Part shown: piece after piece, positions 18,927 to 28,031 of the stretch
Numbering within the stretch: position 1 is the stretch's first letter
Layout of the letters: every line of letters begins with the position of its first letter
Source of the DNA: Spirosoma rhododendri
GTDB taxonomy: Bacteria > Bacteroidota > Bacteroidia > Cytophagales > Spirosomataceae
Reading direction: 5' to 3'
Assembly (NCBI RefSeq): GCF_012849055.1
Contig: NZ_CP051677.1
Location: forward strand, 4,107,001 to 4,171,000
Length of the DNA: 64,000 nucleotides
The notes under the pieces: model-generated
Seen by the model: only the letters and a program-made list of their open reading frames with translations
Database searches by the model: none
What the model was told of the DNA's origin: nothing
Position numbers and translations under genes: made by a program

Positions 18927-21900
18927 TTACTCCGACAATATCACCTTGCGCGTAACCCGCTGCTGCCCCTGAATGAGTGACAGCACGTAAAAACCACGGC
19001 TGAGGTCCTGAACGGGCAGGCTGATCAGGTTTTCACCCGTCGTAACGGCCTGTACCTGCTGCCGCACTGCCCGCCCTGATTCGCTAAGCAGTTGCAGCGA
19101 TAGGTCGCCGGGGGTTTCGGCCCAATAGCGCAGGTGGAGCGTTTCGTGGGCAGGGTTGGGGTACAGTTCTGCCGTAAATGTACCCGCTTCGGGCTGCACC
19201 GTCGCAGCTATGCGGCTACTGCCGGTTTTGGTGAGCCGCGCTCCGGCCCAGTCGCCGTGATCGCAGGCTGCGCCATCGCCCGCGTCGGTCATCACCAGCG
19301 TCAGCGTCTGCTTGCCTGATACGTCCAGCACAACCGATTTGGTGGCCGTGGCCGCGTTCATCGTGCCGCTGCTGTAGACCTTGTTGCCGTCCAGAAAGAC
19401 CTGAAACTCGACCGTGCCGCACCCCGCACTGGTGATCTCATCGTCGATGCCCATATCGGTGATGAACTGCGTATACTGCCCGCCCAGGTTGTAGCTGATG
19501 GTTGAACTGGCGTGGACGCCCAGCCCCTTGGCGTAGGTCTGCCCGTTGAGGGTGATGGTGCGTCCGTCGCCCGCGTTGGCTTCGCCGTTGCTTTTGTCTT
19601 TCTCGACCGGCCCGTAGCCGTTTACCGCCGACGACCAGGTCAGATCCGACAAATAAAGACTCGACGTTGTTGGGGTCGTGGGTGTCGTCGTCGTCGACTT
19701 CGGCATGAGCCGTGCCCCGGCCCAGTCGCCGTGATCGCAGGCTGCGCCATCGCCCGCGTCGGTCATCACCAGCGTCAATGTTTGTTTGCCTGATACGTCC
19801 AACGTGACCGATTTAGTGGCTGTGGCCGCGTTCATCGTACCGCTGCTGTAGACTTTGTTGCCGTCCAGAAAGACCTGAAACTCGACCGTACCGCAACTCG
19901 CACTGGCGATCTCATCGTCGATGCCCATATCGGTGATGAACTGCGTGTACTGCCCGCCCAGGTTGTAGCTGATGGTTGAACTGGCGTGGACGCCCAGCCC
20001 CTTGGCGTAGGTTTGTCCGTTGAGGGTGATGGTGCGCCCGTCGCCCCCGTTGGCTTCGCCGTTGCTCTTGTCTTTCTCGGCCGGCCCGTAGCCGTTCACC
20101 GCCGATGACCAGGTCAGATCCGACAGGTAAACGCCCGAACCCGTGGGGGCTGGTGTGGTCGGTGTGGTCGGCGTAGTGGTTGTGGTGGGGACGCGGTAGA
20201 ACGCACTGGCCGGAATGGCCTGCTTGCCCAGATTCGGGCCGCTGTAGCTGGCACTCAGCGACTGCCCGCCGACACCCTGAAAATAAACTATCGTAAACGC
20301 GTGTTTGCCCGCTTTCAGGCCGATGCTGCCCGACTGCTCCTGATCGCCGTGCACGCCGTCGTTGCTGACAACGGTCGTGTTACCGATCATCAGTTTGGTG
20401 CCGTCGTCGGAGGTGGTGTAGAAGGTGTAGGTGCCGTCGGTGGGTACGTTGATGTAGCCCGTAAAGCGCAGGCCGTAGTTCTGATCGCGGCCCCGCATCG
20501 AGAAGTCGATCTGGCTGGCGGTGCCGGTTTTGGCGGGGGTGAGCGAGGTGAAATCGGGCAGGTTGCTCCAGGAACCTTCGTAGTACTGATAGTCGGTGCC
20601 GGTCACGGCGTTGCCCGGATTCTCGGGATCACGCAGACTTACCGGGGCCGGGGTTGGCGTGGTCGTTGCGTTCAGTTGCTTGAGCAGGACGGCCGACGTA
20701 TAGGGGGCCAGCGTAATCTGACCAGTGTAGGCCGTGTTTTTAGCGTCGCGGTACGTACCGTCCAGCCCGACGTTGGTTGATTGCCCCGATGCGTTATAAA
20801 CGATCTTGACGTAATCGTCGGGGTTGAGGGTCGCCAGTGTGGCTTCCCGCATAATCAGGTTGTCGACCCAGGCTGTTTGCCCGTCTTCGTAGGCCTGCAC
20901 CACCAGAATCGCGTTCGACTCATCGGCGTTGGCGGTAAACGTAGCTTCCATCGCCTGCCGGCTTGTGCCCAGCACGAAGGTGGTGCGGTCGGCCAGATCG
21001 CGGTAGCTGCCAGCCTGCTGACGCGGGTACACGGTAAGGCGCTTGTTGGCCCCCGACGCGATGCCGTCCAGTACCAGCTGGTAGGTTTGCCCTTTTCGTA
21101 CGCTGCCCAAATTGATCGTCGCCAGCAGATAACTGTCGCCCTTCCCCGACGACGATGCAAACGACAGGCGCATCGCCCCCCGTCGAGTGTGCCGGGGTTG
21201 TTCCAGTCGGCGCGGCCATTGCCGTAGGGCGACCAGACTCCCCAGCCGTTGATGTCGCCACCGTAGGGGAAGTTCAGCAGGGTAGCGCCCGTCTGCGTCA
21301 CCATCTGCGATTTGTAGGTTATGGGGCTGTTGCCCGAATTCCGATCCTGCCCGTATTTGTTCTGCCACTCGGCCAGCGACATCTGCTGACCCGTCAGGCC
21401 GGAGCCGGGGTTGTAAACGGCCAGAATCTTGAACTGATCCTCGAAAGGCCGCATGTAATAATTGTAGTCGAACGAGCCGTACTGACTCAGGTCATTGGCG
21501 CTTGACTCGTAACCGGCTACGGTCTGTGTGGCCAGTTTGCTGACGAAAATGTTGTTCTGACTGGTGATGTTGCGGGGTGTGCAGACCTGATTAGCAACGA
21601 TTTTCAACTGCTCTTCGCCGTTGTCGAACACCGTGTTGTTCTTGAGCGTGTTGTTGTAAGCCCCACGCAGGAAGATGCCCATACCGGCCACCCGGAATAT
21701 CGAGTTGCCCGTCACTTCGGCGTTCACTGTGCAGTCGTCCAGAAAGATACCATGTGCGCCGGTTGTCGCGTTGATCGGTGCCCCTTCCGGCGCGCCCACG
21801 CCGTTGTAAATGATGTTCGACAGGAAGCGCAGGCCGGTGACGTTGTTGCGGTTACCGTTCCAGGTGTACAGGCCACCGCCGTCGCTTTTGGTCATGCAGT

Positions 21901-23161
21901 AGTTCGACACCCGGTTATACTGCACCGTCGAACTGGTCACGACCGAAACCCCCGTGTACCCAATGTTATCGAAGACGTTGTACTCGATGAGCGAGTTGGC
22001 CGGGCAGCTCGATTGCAGACCTGAGTAGCTGCCGTCGCCGTTGACGCCCCGGCCCGGCACCAGACCGATGCGCTGTACGGTGTTGCCCCGAAACGTGAAA
22101 TTCTGGAATGACTGAATCGTCAGACCGCTGTTGTTGGCATCTTCGAGCAGGTTATTCTCAACCGTAATCCCACTGCCCGACCCGTTGAAAAACACCGCGT
22201 TTTCGCCGGAGTTCGTGATGTCGTTGCCCGACAGCGCAATACCGTTGCCGTTGACCGACAGTACTCCCGACGACAGTGTCTGCGTCACTTTAACGTTCCG
22301 CACCGTTACGTTGTTGACGTTGGTCAGGTTGATCCCTTCACCCGCCGTCGTCAGGGCAATCGACTGGTTGTTGGGGTTGTTCTGGTTATCAAACAGCCGA
22401 ATCGTCTTATCCGACGGGTTGTAGTACCATTCACCGACCTGATCGAGGGTTGCCGGGTGGTTCTGGATAAAATAGCCCCAGCCATCGGTGGGCTCGTAAG
22501 TGGTACTGCCCGCCAGCGATAGCGTATTGCCATTTTGCTGAGCAATAGTCACCCGGTCGAGCACCCAGGTTGCCGACCGTATTACGGCTTCGCCCCCCGC
22601 GTAGCTGGTTGGCAGTCCCTGCTGACTGGTAATCTGTCCCCGGCCGTTGTGCGACTGTATGGTCAGGTAACCTTTGTTCGAATCGCTCAGGTTTGGATAG
22701 CGGCCCAGCGGCAGGACGGTATTGTCGCGGTACACCCCCGTCACGCGGCTACCGCAGCTGGGGCAACTGGCCTGCCAGGTGTTGTTGCCGACGTTGTTCC
22801 AGCCCGTTATGAGCGTTGATCCGGCAATGACGGGTTTGTTGCCGGAACCGTAGGCATCCACCACGATCGGGTTGCCCGAGGCCCCCGACTGCCGGACATA
22901 GAGTGTCCCCCGGAAGGTATCGCCCCGCCGGAGCAGCACCTGATCGCCGGGCTGCAACGACAGGCTACTGGCTTTGGCCAGCGACTGAAACGGACTGTCG
23001 ACCGAGCGGCCCGAATTGCCGTCGCTGCCGTTGGCCGCTACGTAATAGGTGGTTTGGGAAAAGGCTGCCGGGACAACGAGTAGTGAAAGCAGCAGCGCGG
23101 ACATACCGCGACCAATACGCCGGGTGGGGCGTGGGTAATTCTGTACAGTTACGGTTAACAC
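18927..23161 (-). CDS. secreted right-handed beta-helix / PA14 / double-NPCBM protein with T9SS sorting domain (frameshifted at 21176-21181)
   Basis: About 1,410 residues when joined. In order: signal peptide (SALLLSLLVVPAAFSQ), right-handed parallel beta-helix (TYYVAANGSDGNSGR, then rungs such as NVTVRNVKVTQ, GIALSGNDITNSGENAVF), a carbohydrate-binding-like beta-sandwich, a PA14 domain (DGTYTFYTTSDDGTKLMIG), two nearly identical NPCBM domains (YAKGLGVHASSTISYNLGG) linked by Thr/Pro stretches, and a C-terminal type IX sorting domain (AELYPNPAHETLHL to the end). It should be exported and attached or released by T9SS, probably acting on a polysaccharide. The frame breaks at C6 on the plus strand; one extra G on the coding strand turns LDGGRCAC into LDGGAMRLSFA. 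Start is GTG at 23161 (basic n-region) or ATG at 23104. Confidence 0.82.
19236..20130 (-). repeat. tandem near-identical NPCBM coding repeat, 474-bp period
   Basis: The stretch from about 19236 to 19656 and that from about 19710 to 20130 are almost identical base for base, offset by 474 bases (158 codons). Differences are mostly synonymous. Each unit codes for one NPCBM domain, so this is a recent in-frame duplication or gene conversion. Confidence 0.85.
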
Positions 23162-23548
23162 AAGTAGACGATGGAATAAACAGAGGATGTAGTTTAGCTC
23201 AGGGTGGGGGTGCGGATTACTATCGACTAAAAATAGGGCTCAACTACCGATTAATCAATTTCTTAAAGATTATTTAATTCACAATCAGCGAGTTATATGA
23301 ATGGTTATAAATATTTAGGGAACGGTAACGGCTTGATTTTCAGCTATTCTACCTACTAGCGTGCAATCGGAAAATTGTAGTACCAGGCACGCCGATAACG
23401 TGTAATGCGTGGGTTGACTGTTGAGTAGAAATACGTGGAACGGGCCAAACAAATCGGGTCCGGCCGCTGATTATCTACGGGAGCGGGTTGGAAATCGGCC
23501 CGACATTGGCGACGTTTACCGCCGTTTGTTTAAACAACCGAACTCGTT
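23162..23548. other. AT-rich divergent promoter region
   Basis: 387 bases between two divergent genes. No credible ORF. The centre (about 23230-23320) is strongly AT-rich, as expected for promoters, but I cannot place a clear Bacteroidota TTTG/TAnnTTTG pair. A perfect 12-base palindrome, TTGTTTAAACAA, lies at 23526-23537, just before the gapN start. Confidence 0.5.
23526..23537. promoter_or_regulatory. 12-bp palindrome upstream of gapN
   Basis: Perfect dyad TTGTTTAAACAA ending 11 bases before the ATG at 23549. It could be an operator, but its place so near the start codon and its simple composition leave chance as a real alternative. Confidence 0.3.
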
Positions 23549-25171
23549 ATGAGCACCCCTGAAGTAGCGCAGCTTTTCCCCGCAGACGATCAGATTCCGG
23601 CCGATTACCGGATCGAACCCATTCATCAGCGGGAGTACCTTATCAACGGAGAAATGCGTCAGTGGGACGGCCCCACGACGGAGGTATATTCACAGATCGG
23701 GACGCCCCAGCCCGACGGTAGTATCAAGCCCCGGCTGGTTGGCAGCTTCCCCGTCTGCACGCCAACCGAAGCGATGGAGGCCCTCGACGCGGCCGTGGCC
23801 GCCTACGACAACGGTCGTGGCGAATGGCCGACGATGTCGGTAGCCGGGCGTATTGCCTGCATGGAAACATTCGTGGGCAAAATGCTGGAGCAGAAGCAGC
23901 GCGTCGTGGCTCTGATGATGTGGGAAATCGGTAAGAATCTCGCTGATTCGACCAAAGAGTTCGACCGGACGGTGAAATACATCTACGACACGATCGACTC
24001 GCTGAAAGACATAGACCGGGCCGGGTCGCGGTTTCGGGTGGAGGAAGGCATTATCGGGCAGATTCGGCGGGCACCGCTGGGCGTTGTGCTGGCGATGGGG
24101 CCGTTCAACTACCCACTCAACGAAACCTACACGACGCTGATCCCAAGCATCCTGATGGGCAACACAATTTTGTTTAAAACGCCCAAACACGGTTCGCTGC
24201 TGCACTATCCGTTGCTGGAAGCCTTCCGTACGAGCTTTCCGAAAGGCGTCGTTAACTCGATCTACGGGCGCGGGGCTGTGGTGGTGCCACCCGTGATGCA
24301 GTCGGGTAAAGTCAACGTGCTGACGCTGATTGGGTCGAGTAAAGTGGCCGACGAACTGCAACGGCAGCACCCGAAGCTCAACCGGCTCCGCTCGATTCTG
24401 AGCCTCGACGCCAAAAATGCCGCGATCATCCTGCCCGACGCCGATCTCGACATTGCCGTGAAAGAGTGTCTGCTGGGATCATTGTCGTTTAACGGGCAGC
24501 GCTGCACAGCCATAAAAATTATCTGGGCGCACCGTTCAATCGCCGATAAATTCCTGGAAAAATTCGCTCCGGCAGTGAGTGCGCTGAAACTGGGTATGCC
24601 CTGGACCGACGGTGTGCAGATTACGCCGTTGCCCGAACTAAACAAGGTCGATTACCTGACCGATACGATCCGCGACGCTGAAGCGGGCGGGGCTAAAATC
24701 GTTAACGATGGCGGGGGCGACTACGCGGGTGGCCTGTTCAAACCGGCGGTAGTATACCCCGTCAAAGACGGTATGAAACTTTACCGCGACGAGCAGTTCG
24801 GACCAGTAGTACCGGTAGTGGCGTACGACGATGTCGAGGAGTTTATCGATTATCTGATTACTGATAGCCACGGGATGCAGGCCAGCGTTTTCGGTACCGA
24901 TACCAAACCCATCGCCGATCTGATCGACCCGCTGGTGAATCTGGTTTGCCGGGTCAACATCAACGCCCAGTGTCAGCGCGGGCCGGACACATTCCCGTTT
25001 ACGGGGCGCAAAGATTCGGCGGAAGGGACGCTATCGGTGGAAGACGCGCTACGCTCGTTCTCGATTCGTACCTGCGTGGCCACGAAGGAAACCGACGAGA
25101 ACAAAGCCATTCTGAACGAAATCGTCGGGGAACACCAGTCGAATTTCCTGAGCACCAGTTTCATTTTTTAA
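23549..25171 (+). CDS. gapN: NADP-dependent (non-phosphorylating) glyceraldehyde-3-phosphate dehydrogenase-like ALDH
   Basis: 540 residues of the aldehyde dehydrogenase superfamily. N-terminal cofactor region (GVVLAMGPFNYPLNETYTTL with the conserved Asn, FKTPKHGS), nucleophile Cys319 in FNGQRCTAIK, and the late motif EQFGPVVPV. Overall it resembles the Bacteroidota proteins named NADP-dependent GAPDH, which oxidise glyceraldehyde 3-phosphate directly to 3-phosphoglycerate and produce NADPH. Counting 34 residues back from Cys319, where classical GapN has the general-base Glu of MELGGK, this protein has Ser285 in LSLDAKN. That may be a subfamily trait with Asp287 taking over, but the substrate assignment is then less certain. 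It is monocistronic. Confidence 0.78.
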   Translation: MSTPEVAQLFPADDQIPADYRIEPIHQREYLINGEMRQWDGPTTEVYSQIGTPQPDGSIKPRLVGSFPVCTPTEAMEALDAAVAAYDNGRGEWPTMSVAGRIACMETFVGKMLEQKQRVVALMMWEIGKNLADSTKEFDRTVKYIYDTIDSLKDIDRAGSRFRVEEGIIGQIRRAPLGVVLAMGPFNYPLNETYTTLIPSILMGNTILFKTPKHGSLLHYPLLEAFRTSFPKGVVNSIYGRGAVVVPPVMQSGKVNVLTLIGSSKVADELQRQHPKLNRLRSILSLDAKNAAIILPDADLDIAVKECLLGSLSFNGQRCTAIKIIWAHRSIADKFLEKFAPAVSALKLGMPWTDGVQITPLPELNKVDYLTDTIRDAEAGGAKIVNDGGGDYAGGLFKPAVVYPVKDGMKLYRDEQFGPVVPVVAYDDVEEFIDYLITDSHGMQASVFGTDTKPIADLIDPLVNLVCRVNINAQCQRGPDTFPFTGRKDSAEGTLSVEDALRSFSIRTCVATKETDENKAILNEIVGEHQSNFLSTSFIF

Positions 25172-25685
25172 CCTTTTAGACGGAAGAGGTGAGAGGGGGC
25201 ATTACCCCTGAATCCCCTGAGAGGTTGTTTGGGGAAGCACAATCCGGGTCAAAAGTGCCTTTTTTGTCATCCCGACGACAGGAGGGATCCGCTCCGGCGG
25301 CCCGGTTCGCTAGGAGCAGGAAAACGCCTGTTACCGGAGATCCCTCCTGTCGTCGGGATGACAAAAATTCGCTCCCCAAACAACCTCTGAAGGGGACTTT
25401 GCTCGTTCATAGACAAAGTCCCCTTCAGGGCAGGGCTGTTAAGTTCTAGTCCGTTTACCCCCCAGCCCCCTGAAGGGGGAGCATTCCGCAAATGAACCAC
25501 TCCCCCTTCAGGGGGCTGGGGGGTAGACAGGCCGAAGGAAATTTGGCAATTGCTACAGCCAAGAGAAGAACTTAACAGCCCTGCCCTTCAGGGGATTTAG
25601 GGGTGAAGCTAACCAGCACTCAACAGCCCTGTCTTTCAGGAAATTCAGGGGAGAAAAACCCACTTCTTTCGTCACTATTGCCTTC
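25172..25685. repeat. nested inverted-repeat array (at least four hairpins)
   Basis: 514 bases with no gene. A first complex has outer arms AGAGGTTGTTTGGGGA near 25220 and TCCCCAAACAACCTCT at 25373-25388, enclosing a perfect 29-bp pair (25261-25289 / 25339-25367) of the GTCATCCCGA family. Next comes a 15-bp hairpin CTGAAGGGGACTTTG / CAAAGTCCCCTTCAG (about 25387-25430). A second complex has outer arms around 25424-25449 and 25565-25590 (CAGGGCTGTTAAGTTCT and its complement) enclosing arms of CCCCAGCCCCCTGAAGGGGG type. The hairpins sit inside one another rather than side by side. Confidence 0.85.
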
Positions 25686-26678
25686 ATGCTAGTTGCCGAT
25701 AATGTAAGTAAAGCGTTCGCGGGGAGTGTTCGGGCCGTGCGTGGGGTGTCGTTTTCGCTGGCACCCGGCCAGATTATGGGGCTGGTGGGCGCGAGTGGGT
25801 CGGGGAAAAGCACCCTGCTGAACCTATTGGCCGGGCTAGCCGACGTTGACACCGGTAGCGTACTACTTAACGACAAACGGGTGCCGGGGCCATCGGACGT
25901 GCTGATTGCCGGGCATCCCGACATTCGCCTGGTGCATCAGGAATACCAGCTGATGCCCAACGTATCGATCCGCGAAAACATCGCCTACGCCGTTCGCTAT
26001 TTCGAGAAAGAATACCGCACCCACCGGGTCGATGCGCTGCTCAAACTGTGCCGACTGACGGCGGTGCAGGACCGGCTGCCCCGACAGGTGTCGGGGGGCG
26101 AAAAACAACGCACGGCCATCGCCCGCGCCATCGCCGACGTGCCCGCCGTGCTGCTGCTCGACGAACCGTTTAGCCACCTCGATCTGCCCAACCGCCTGCT
26201 CGTCCGCGACCTGCTGTTTGAGTTGGTCCGTGAGCAGCAAACGGCCTGCCTGTTCGTCACGCACGATGCTGTCGACGCCCTTTCTATCGCCGACACTATC
26301 GGTATTCTGCGCGACGGTAAACTTATTCAACTCGGCACCCCTGAGTCGGTCTACCTCCGGCCCGACACGGCCTACGCGGCCCGGCTGACGGGCCGGGTTA
26401 CGGTGCTAGCCGAGAAGTACCGCCCGCTGCTGGGCCTGCCCGCCAGCGATTCGCCCGACCGGCTAATGAGCATCCGCCCGGAACAGGTAACGATTGACGA
26501 GTCGGGCGTAGCGGTTAGAGTTAGGGCCGTATTTTTTATGGGTAGTCATTACGAACTGGAGGTTGAGCTGAATCGCTACGCCAGCCTGCGCCTGCTCACT
26601 ACCCGCGCCGATATACAGGTTGGGCAACTGGTGAATATCCGGGTCAACGCCGATGCGGTGTGGCCGCTTCGTTCCTGA
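25686..26678 (+). CDS. ABC transporter ATP-binding protein with TOBE-like C-terminus, no permease nearby
   Basis: 330 residues. Walker A GASGSGKST, Q-loop VHQEYQLMP, signature VSGGEKQRTAIARA, Walker B AVLLLDEP, D-loop SHLD and switch His in FVTHD. After about residue 230 comes a regulatory extension with the IRPEQV motif of TOBE-type domains, as in PotA, FbpC and CysA importer ATPases. It would power uptake of a small solute such as a polyamine, iron or sulfate. No permease or binding protein is adjacent, so the partner must be elsewhere. The ATG at 25686 is the only sensible start and lies just after the nested hairpins. Confidence 0.85.
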   Translation: MLVADNVSKAFAGSVRAVRGVSFSLAPGQIMGLVGASGSGKSTLLNLLAGLADVDTGSVLLNDKRVPGPSDVLIAGHPDIRLVHQEYQLMPNVSIRENIAYAVRYFEKEYRTHRVDALLKLCRLTAVQDRLPRQVSGGEKQRTAIARAIADVPAVLLLDEPFSHLDLPNRLLVRDLLFELVREQQTACLFVTHDAVDALSIADTIGILRDGKLIQLGTPESVYLRPDTAYAARLTGRVTVLAEKYRPLLGLPASDSPDRLMSIRPEQVTIDESGVAVRVRAVFFMGSHYELEVELNRYASLRLLTTRADIQVGQLVNIRVNADAVWPLRS

Positions 26679-26740
26679 ATAACTGATAACCCTTGCGTTC
26701 ATCAATGGGTTGTAGAGACAGACTAAACAACACGACTGTC

Positions 26741-26914
26741 ATGGATTACAAACAGACCGAAGGCGAACGCCAGACCGACACCAGCGAAAATCCTACCGAT
26801 GGCTTTCTGGTCGGGGAAGAAACCGAAGACGTCGACGCGTCGGGGGTAAACGACAATTCAACTGGTAAAAAGGACGATTACCTGGGCAAAACAAACAAAG
26901 AAGACGAAGACTAA
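26741..26914 (+). CDS. small acidic hydrophilic protein, unknown
   Basis: 57 residues from the ATG at 26741, rich in Asp, Glu, Asn, Thr and Lys (ETEDVDASGVNDNSTGKKDD), with no hydrophobic stretch. It looks disordered and cytoplasmic. It is followed at once by a strong terminator, which supports its being a transcribed unit. I do not recognise the family. Confidence 0.55.
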   Translation: MDYKQTEGERQTDTSENPTDGFLVGEETEDVDASGVNDNSTGKKDDYLGKTNKEDED

Positions 26915-26926
26915 CGGCAGCTTACG

Positions 26927-26970
26927 GGCACAAAAAAGGGGCTATCGAGTGATAGCCCCTTTTTTGTGCC
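26927..26970. terminator. strong bidirectional terminator
   Basis: Perfect 20-bp stem (arms 26927-26946 and 26951-26970, containing AAAAAAGGGGCTATC and its complement) with loop GAGT, between the convergent small-protein gene and moxR. Confidence 0.9.
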
Positions 26971-26980
26971 CATATCAAGC

Positions 26981-27943
26981 TTACATCAGGCGTTTGATAA
27001 GCTGCTCAACCGAGATATTTTCGGCTTCGGCTTTGAAGTTGCGTACAACCCGGTGCCGCAGAATCGGTAAGGCAACGGCCTTCACGTCTTCGATATCGGG
27101 TGAATACTTACCGTTGAGCAGAGCGTTGCACTTGGCCGCCAGAATCAGCGCTTGCGATGCCCGCGGCCCTGCGCCCCACTCAAAGTACTGATTAGTATCA
27201 GCGGTCGCGAATTCGGTGTTGGGCCGGGTTTTGTGCACCAGCTTCACCGCGTATTCAATCACGTTGTCGACGACAGGTACGCGCCGGACGAGGTGTTGAA
27301 ACTCCCGGATTTCCTCACCCGTCACAACCCGTTCTACAGCCTGACGCGTATCAGTCGTCGTGTTCTTGACAATGTCCAGCTCCGACTGATACGAGGGGTA
27401 ATCGAGGTAAATGTTGAACATAAACCGGTCGAGCTGCGCTTCCGGCAGGGGGTAGGTACCTTCCTGCTCGATGGGGTTCTGCGTGGCCAGTACGAAGAAT
27501 GGTCGTCCGAGTCCGTACTTCTGCCCGGCAATCGTTACGGAGTACTCCTGCATGGCTTCCAGCAACGCCGACTGCGTTTTGGGTGGCGTCCGGTTGATCT
27601 CGTCGGCCAGAATGATGTTGGCGAAAACGGGGCCTTTGATGAACTTGAAATTGCGTTCCTGGTCGAGCGTTTCCGAGCCGAGAATGTCGGACGGCATCAG
27701 GTCGGGGGTAAACTGAATGCGGTTAAACTCAAGATCGAGTACCCCGGCAATGGTCTGAATGAGCAGCGTTTTGGCCAGTCCCGGCACGCCCACGAGCAGG
27801 CAGTGACCCTGACAAAAGATAGCCGTTAGCAGCAATCGAACCGTTTCGTCCTGCCCAATAACGACTTTACCAATTTCGCGTTTGAGTTTTTCGTAGGAAG
27901 TAGTCAGGGCTTTGGCAGCCTCCACATCGGAAGAATAAGGCAC
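26981..27943 (-). CDS. MoxR family AAA+ ATPase
   Basis: 320 residues from a GTG at 27943 (PYSSDVEAAKALTTSYEKLK). A longer frame to a GTG at 28009 would add 22 residues translated from an inverted repeat (SIIHSFYHST), so the shorter form is preferred. Walker A is GVPGLAKT, Walker B IILADEINRTPPKTQ, with sensor region FVLATQNPIEQEGTYPLPEAQLDRF. MoxR ATPases act as chaperones for maturing VWA-containing or metal-containing complexes. It follows the two parvulin genes on the same strand, as if part of an envelope-folding cluster. No Bat or DUF58 gene adjoins it. Confidence 0.9.
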   Translation of the reverse strand: MPYSSDVEAAKALTTSYEKLKREIGKVVIGQDETVRLLLTAIFCQGHCLLVGVPGLAKTLLIQTIAGVLDLEFNRIQFTPDLMPSDILGSETLDQERNFKFIKGPVFANIILADEINRTPPKTQSALLEAMQEYSVTIAGQKYGLGRPFFVLATQNPIEQEGTYPLPEAQLDRFMFNIYLDYPSYQSELDIVKNTTTDTRQAVERVVTGEEIREFQHLVRRVPVVDNVIEYAVKLVHKTRPNTEFATADTNQYFEWGAGPRASQALILAAKCNALLNGKYSPDIEDVKAVALPILRHRVVRNFKAEAENISVEQLIKRLM

Positions 27944-27970
27944 AGGTTGTGAGGTTAATGTTGAGTGATA

Positions 27971-28027
27971 GAATGAGTGAATGATTGAGTTGCTGATGCA
28001 TTCAGTCACTCAATCATTCACTCATTC
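27971..28027. repeat. perfect 20-bp inverted repeat, GAATGAGTGAATG family
   Basis: Arms 27971-27990 and 28008-28027 are exact complements around a 17-base loop. It sits between the stop of the SurA-like gene and the start of moxR. Word content matches the elements at 61736 and 63212. Confidence 0.85.
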
Positions 28028-28031
28028 GAGA

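Noticed and set aside
20301..20780. long plus-strand frames opposite the beta-helix/NPCBM gene
   Set aside because: Shadows of a GC-rich coding strand; the minus strand has clear domains.
27944..28009. longer start for moxR (GTG at 28009)
   Set aside because: The extra residues are translated from an inverted-repeat arm; the GTG at 27943 gives the usual MoxR N-terminus.
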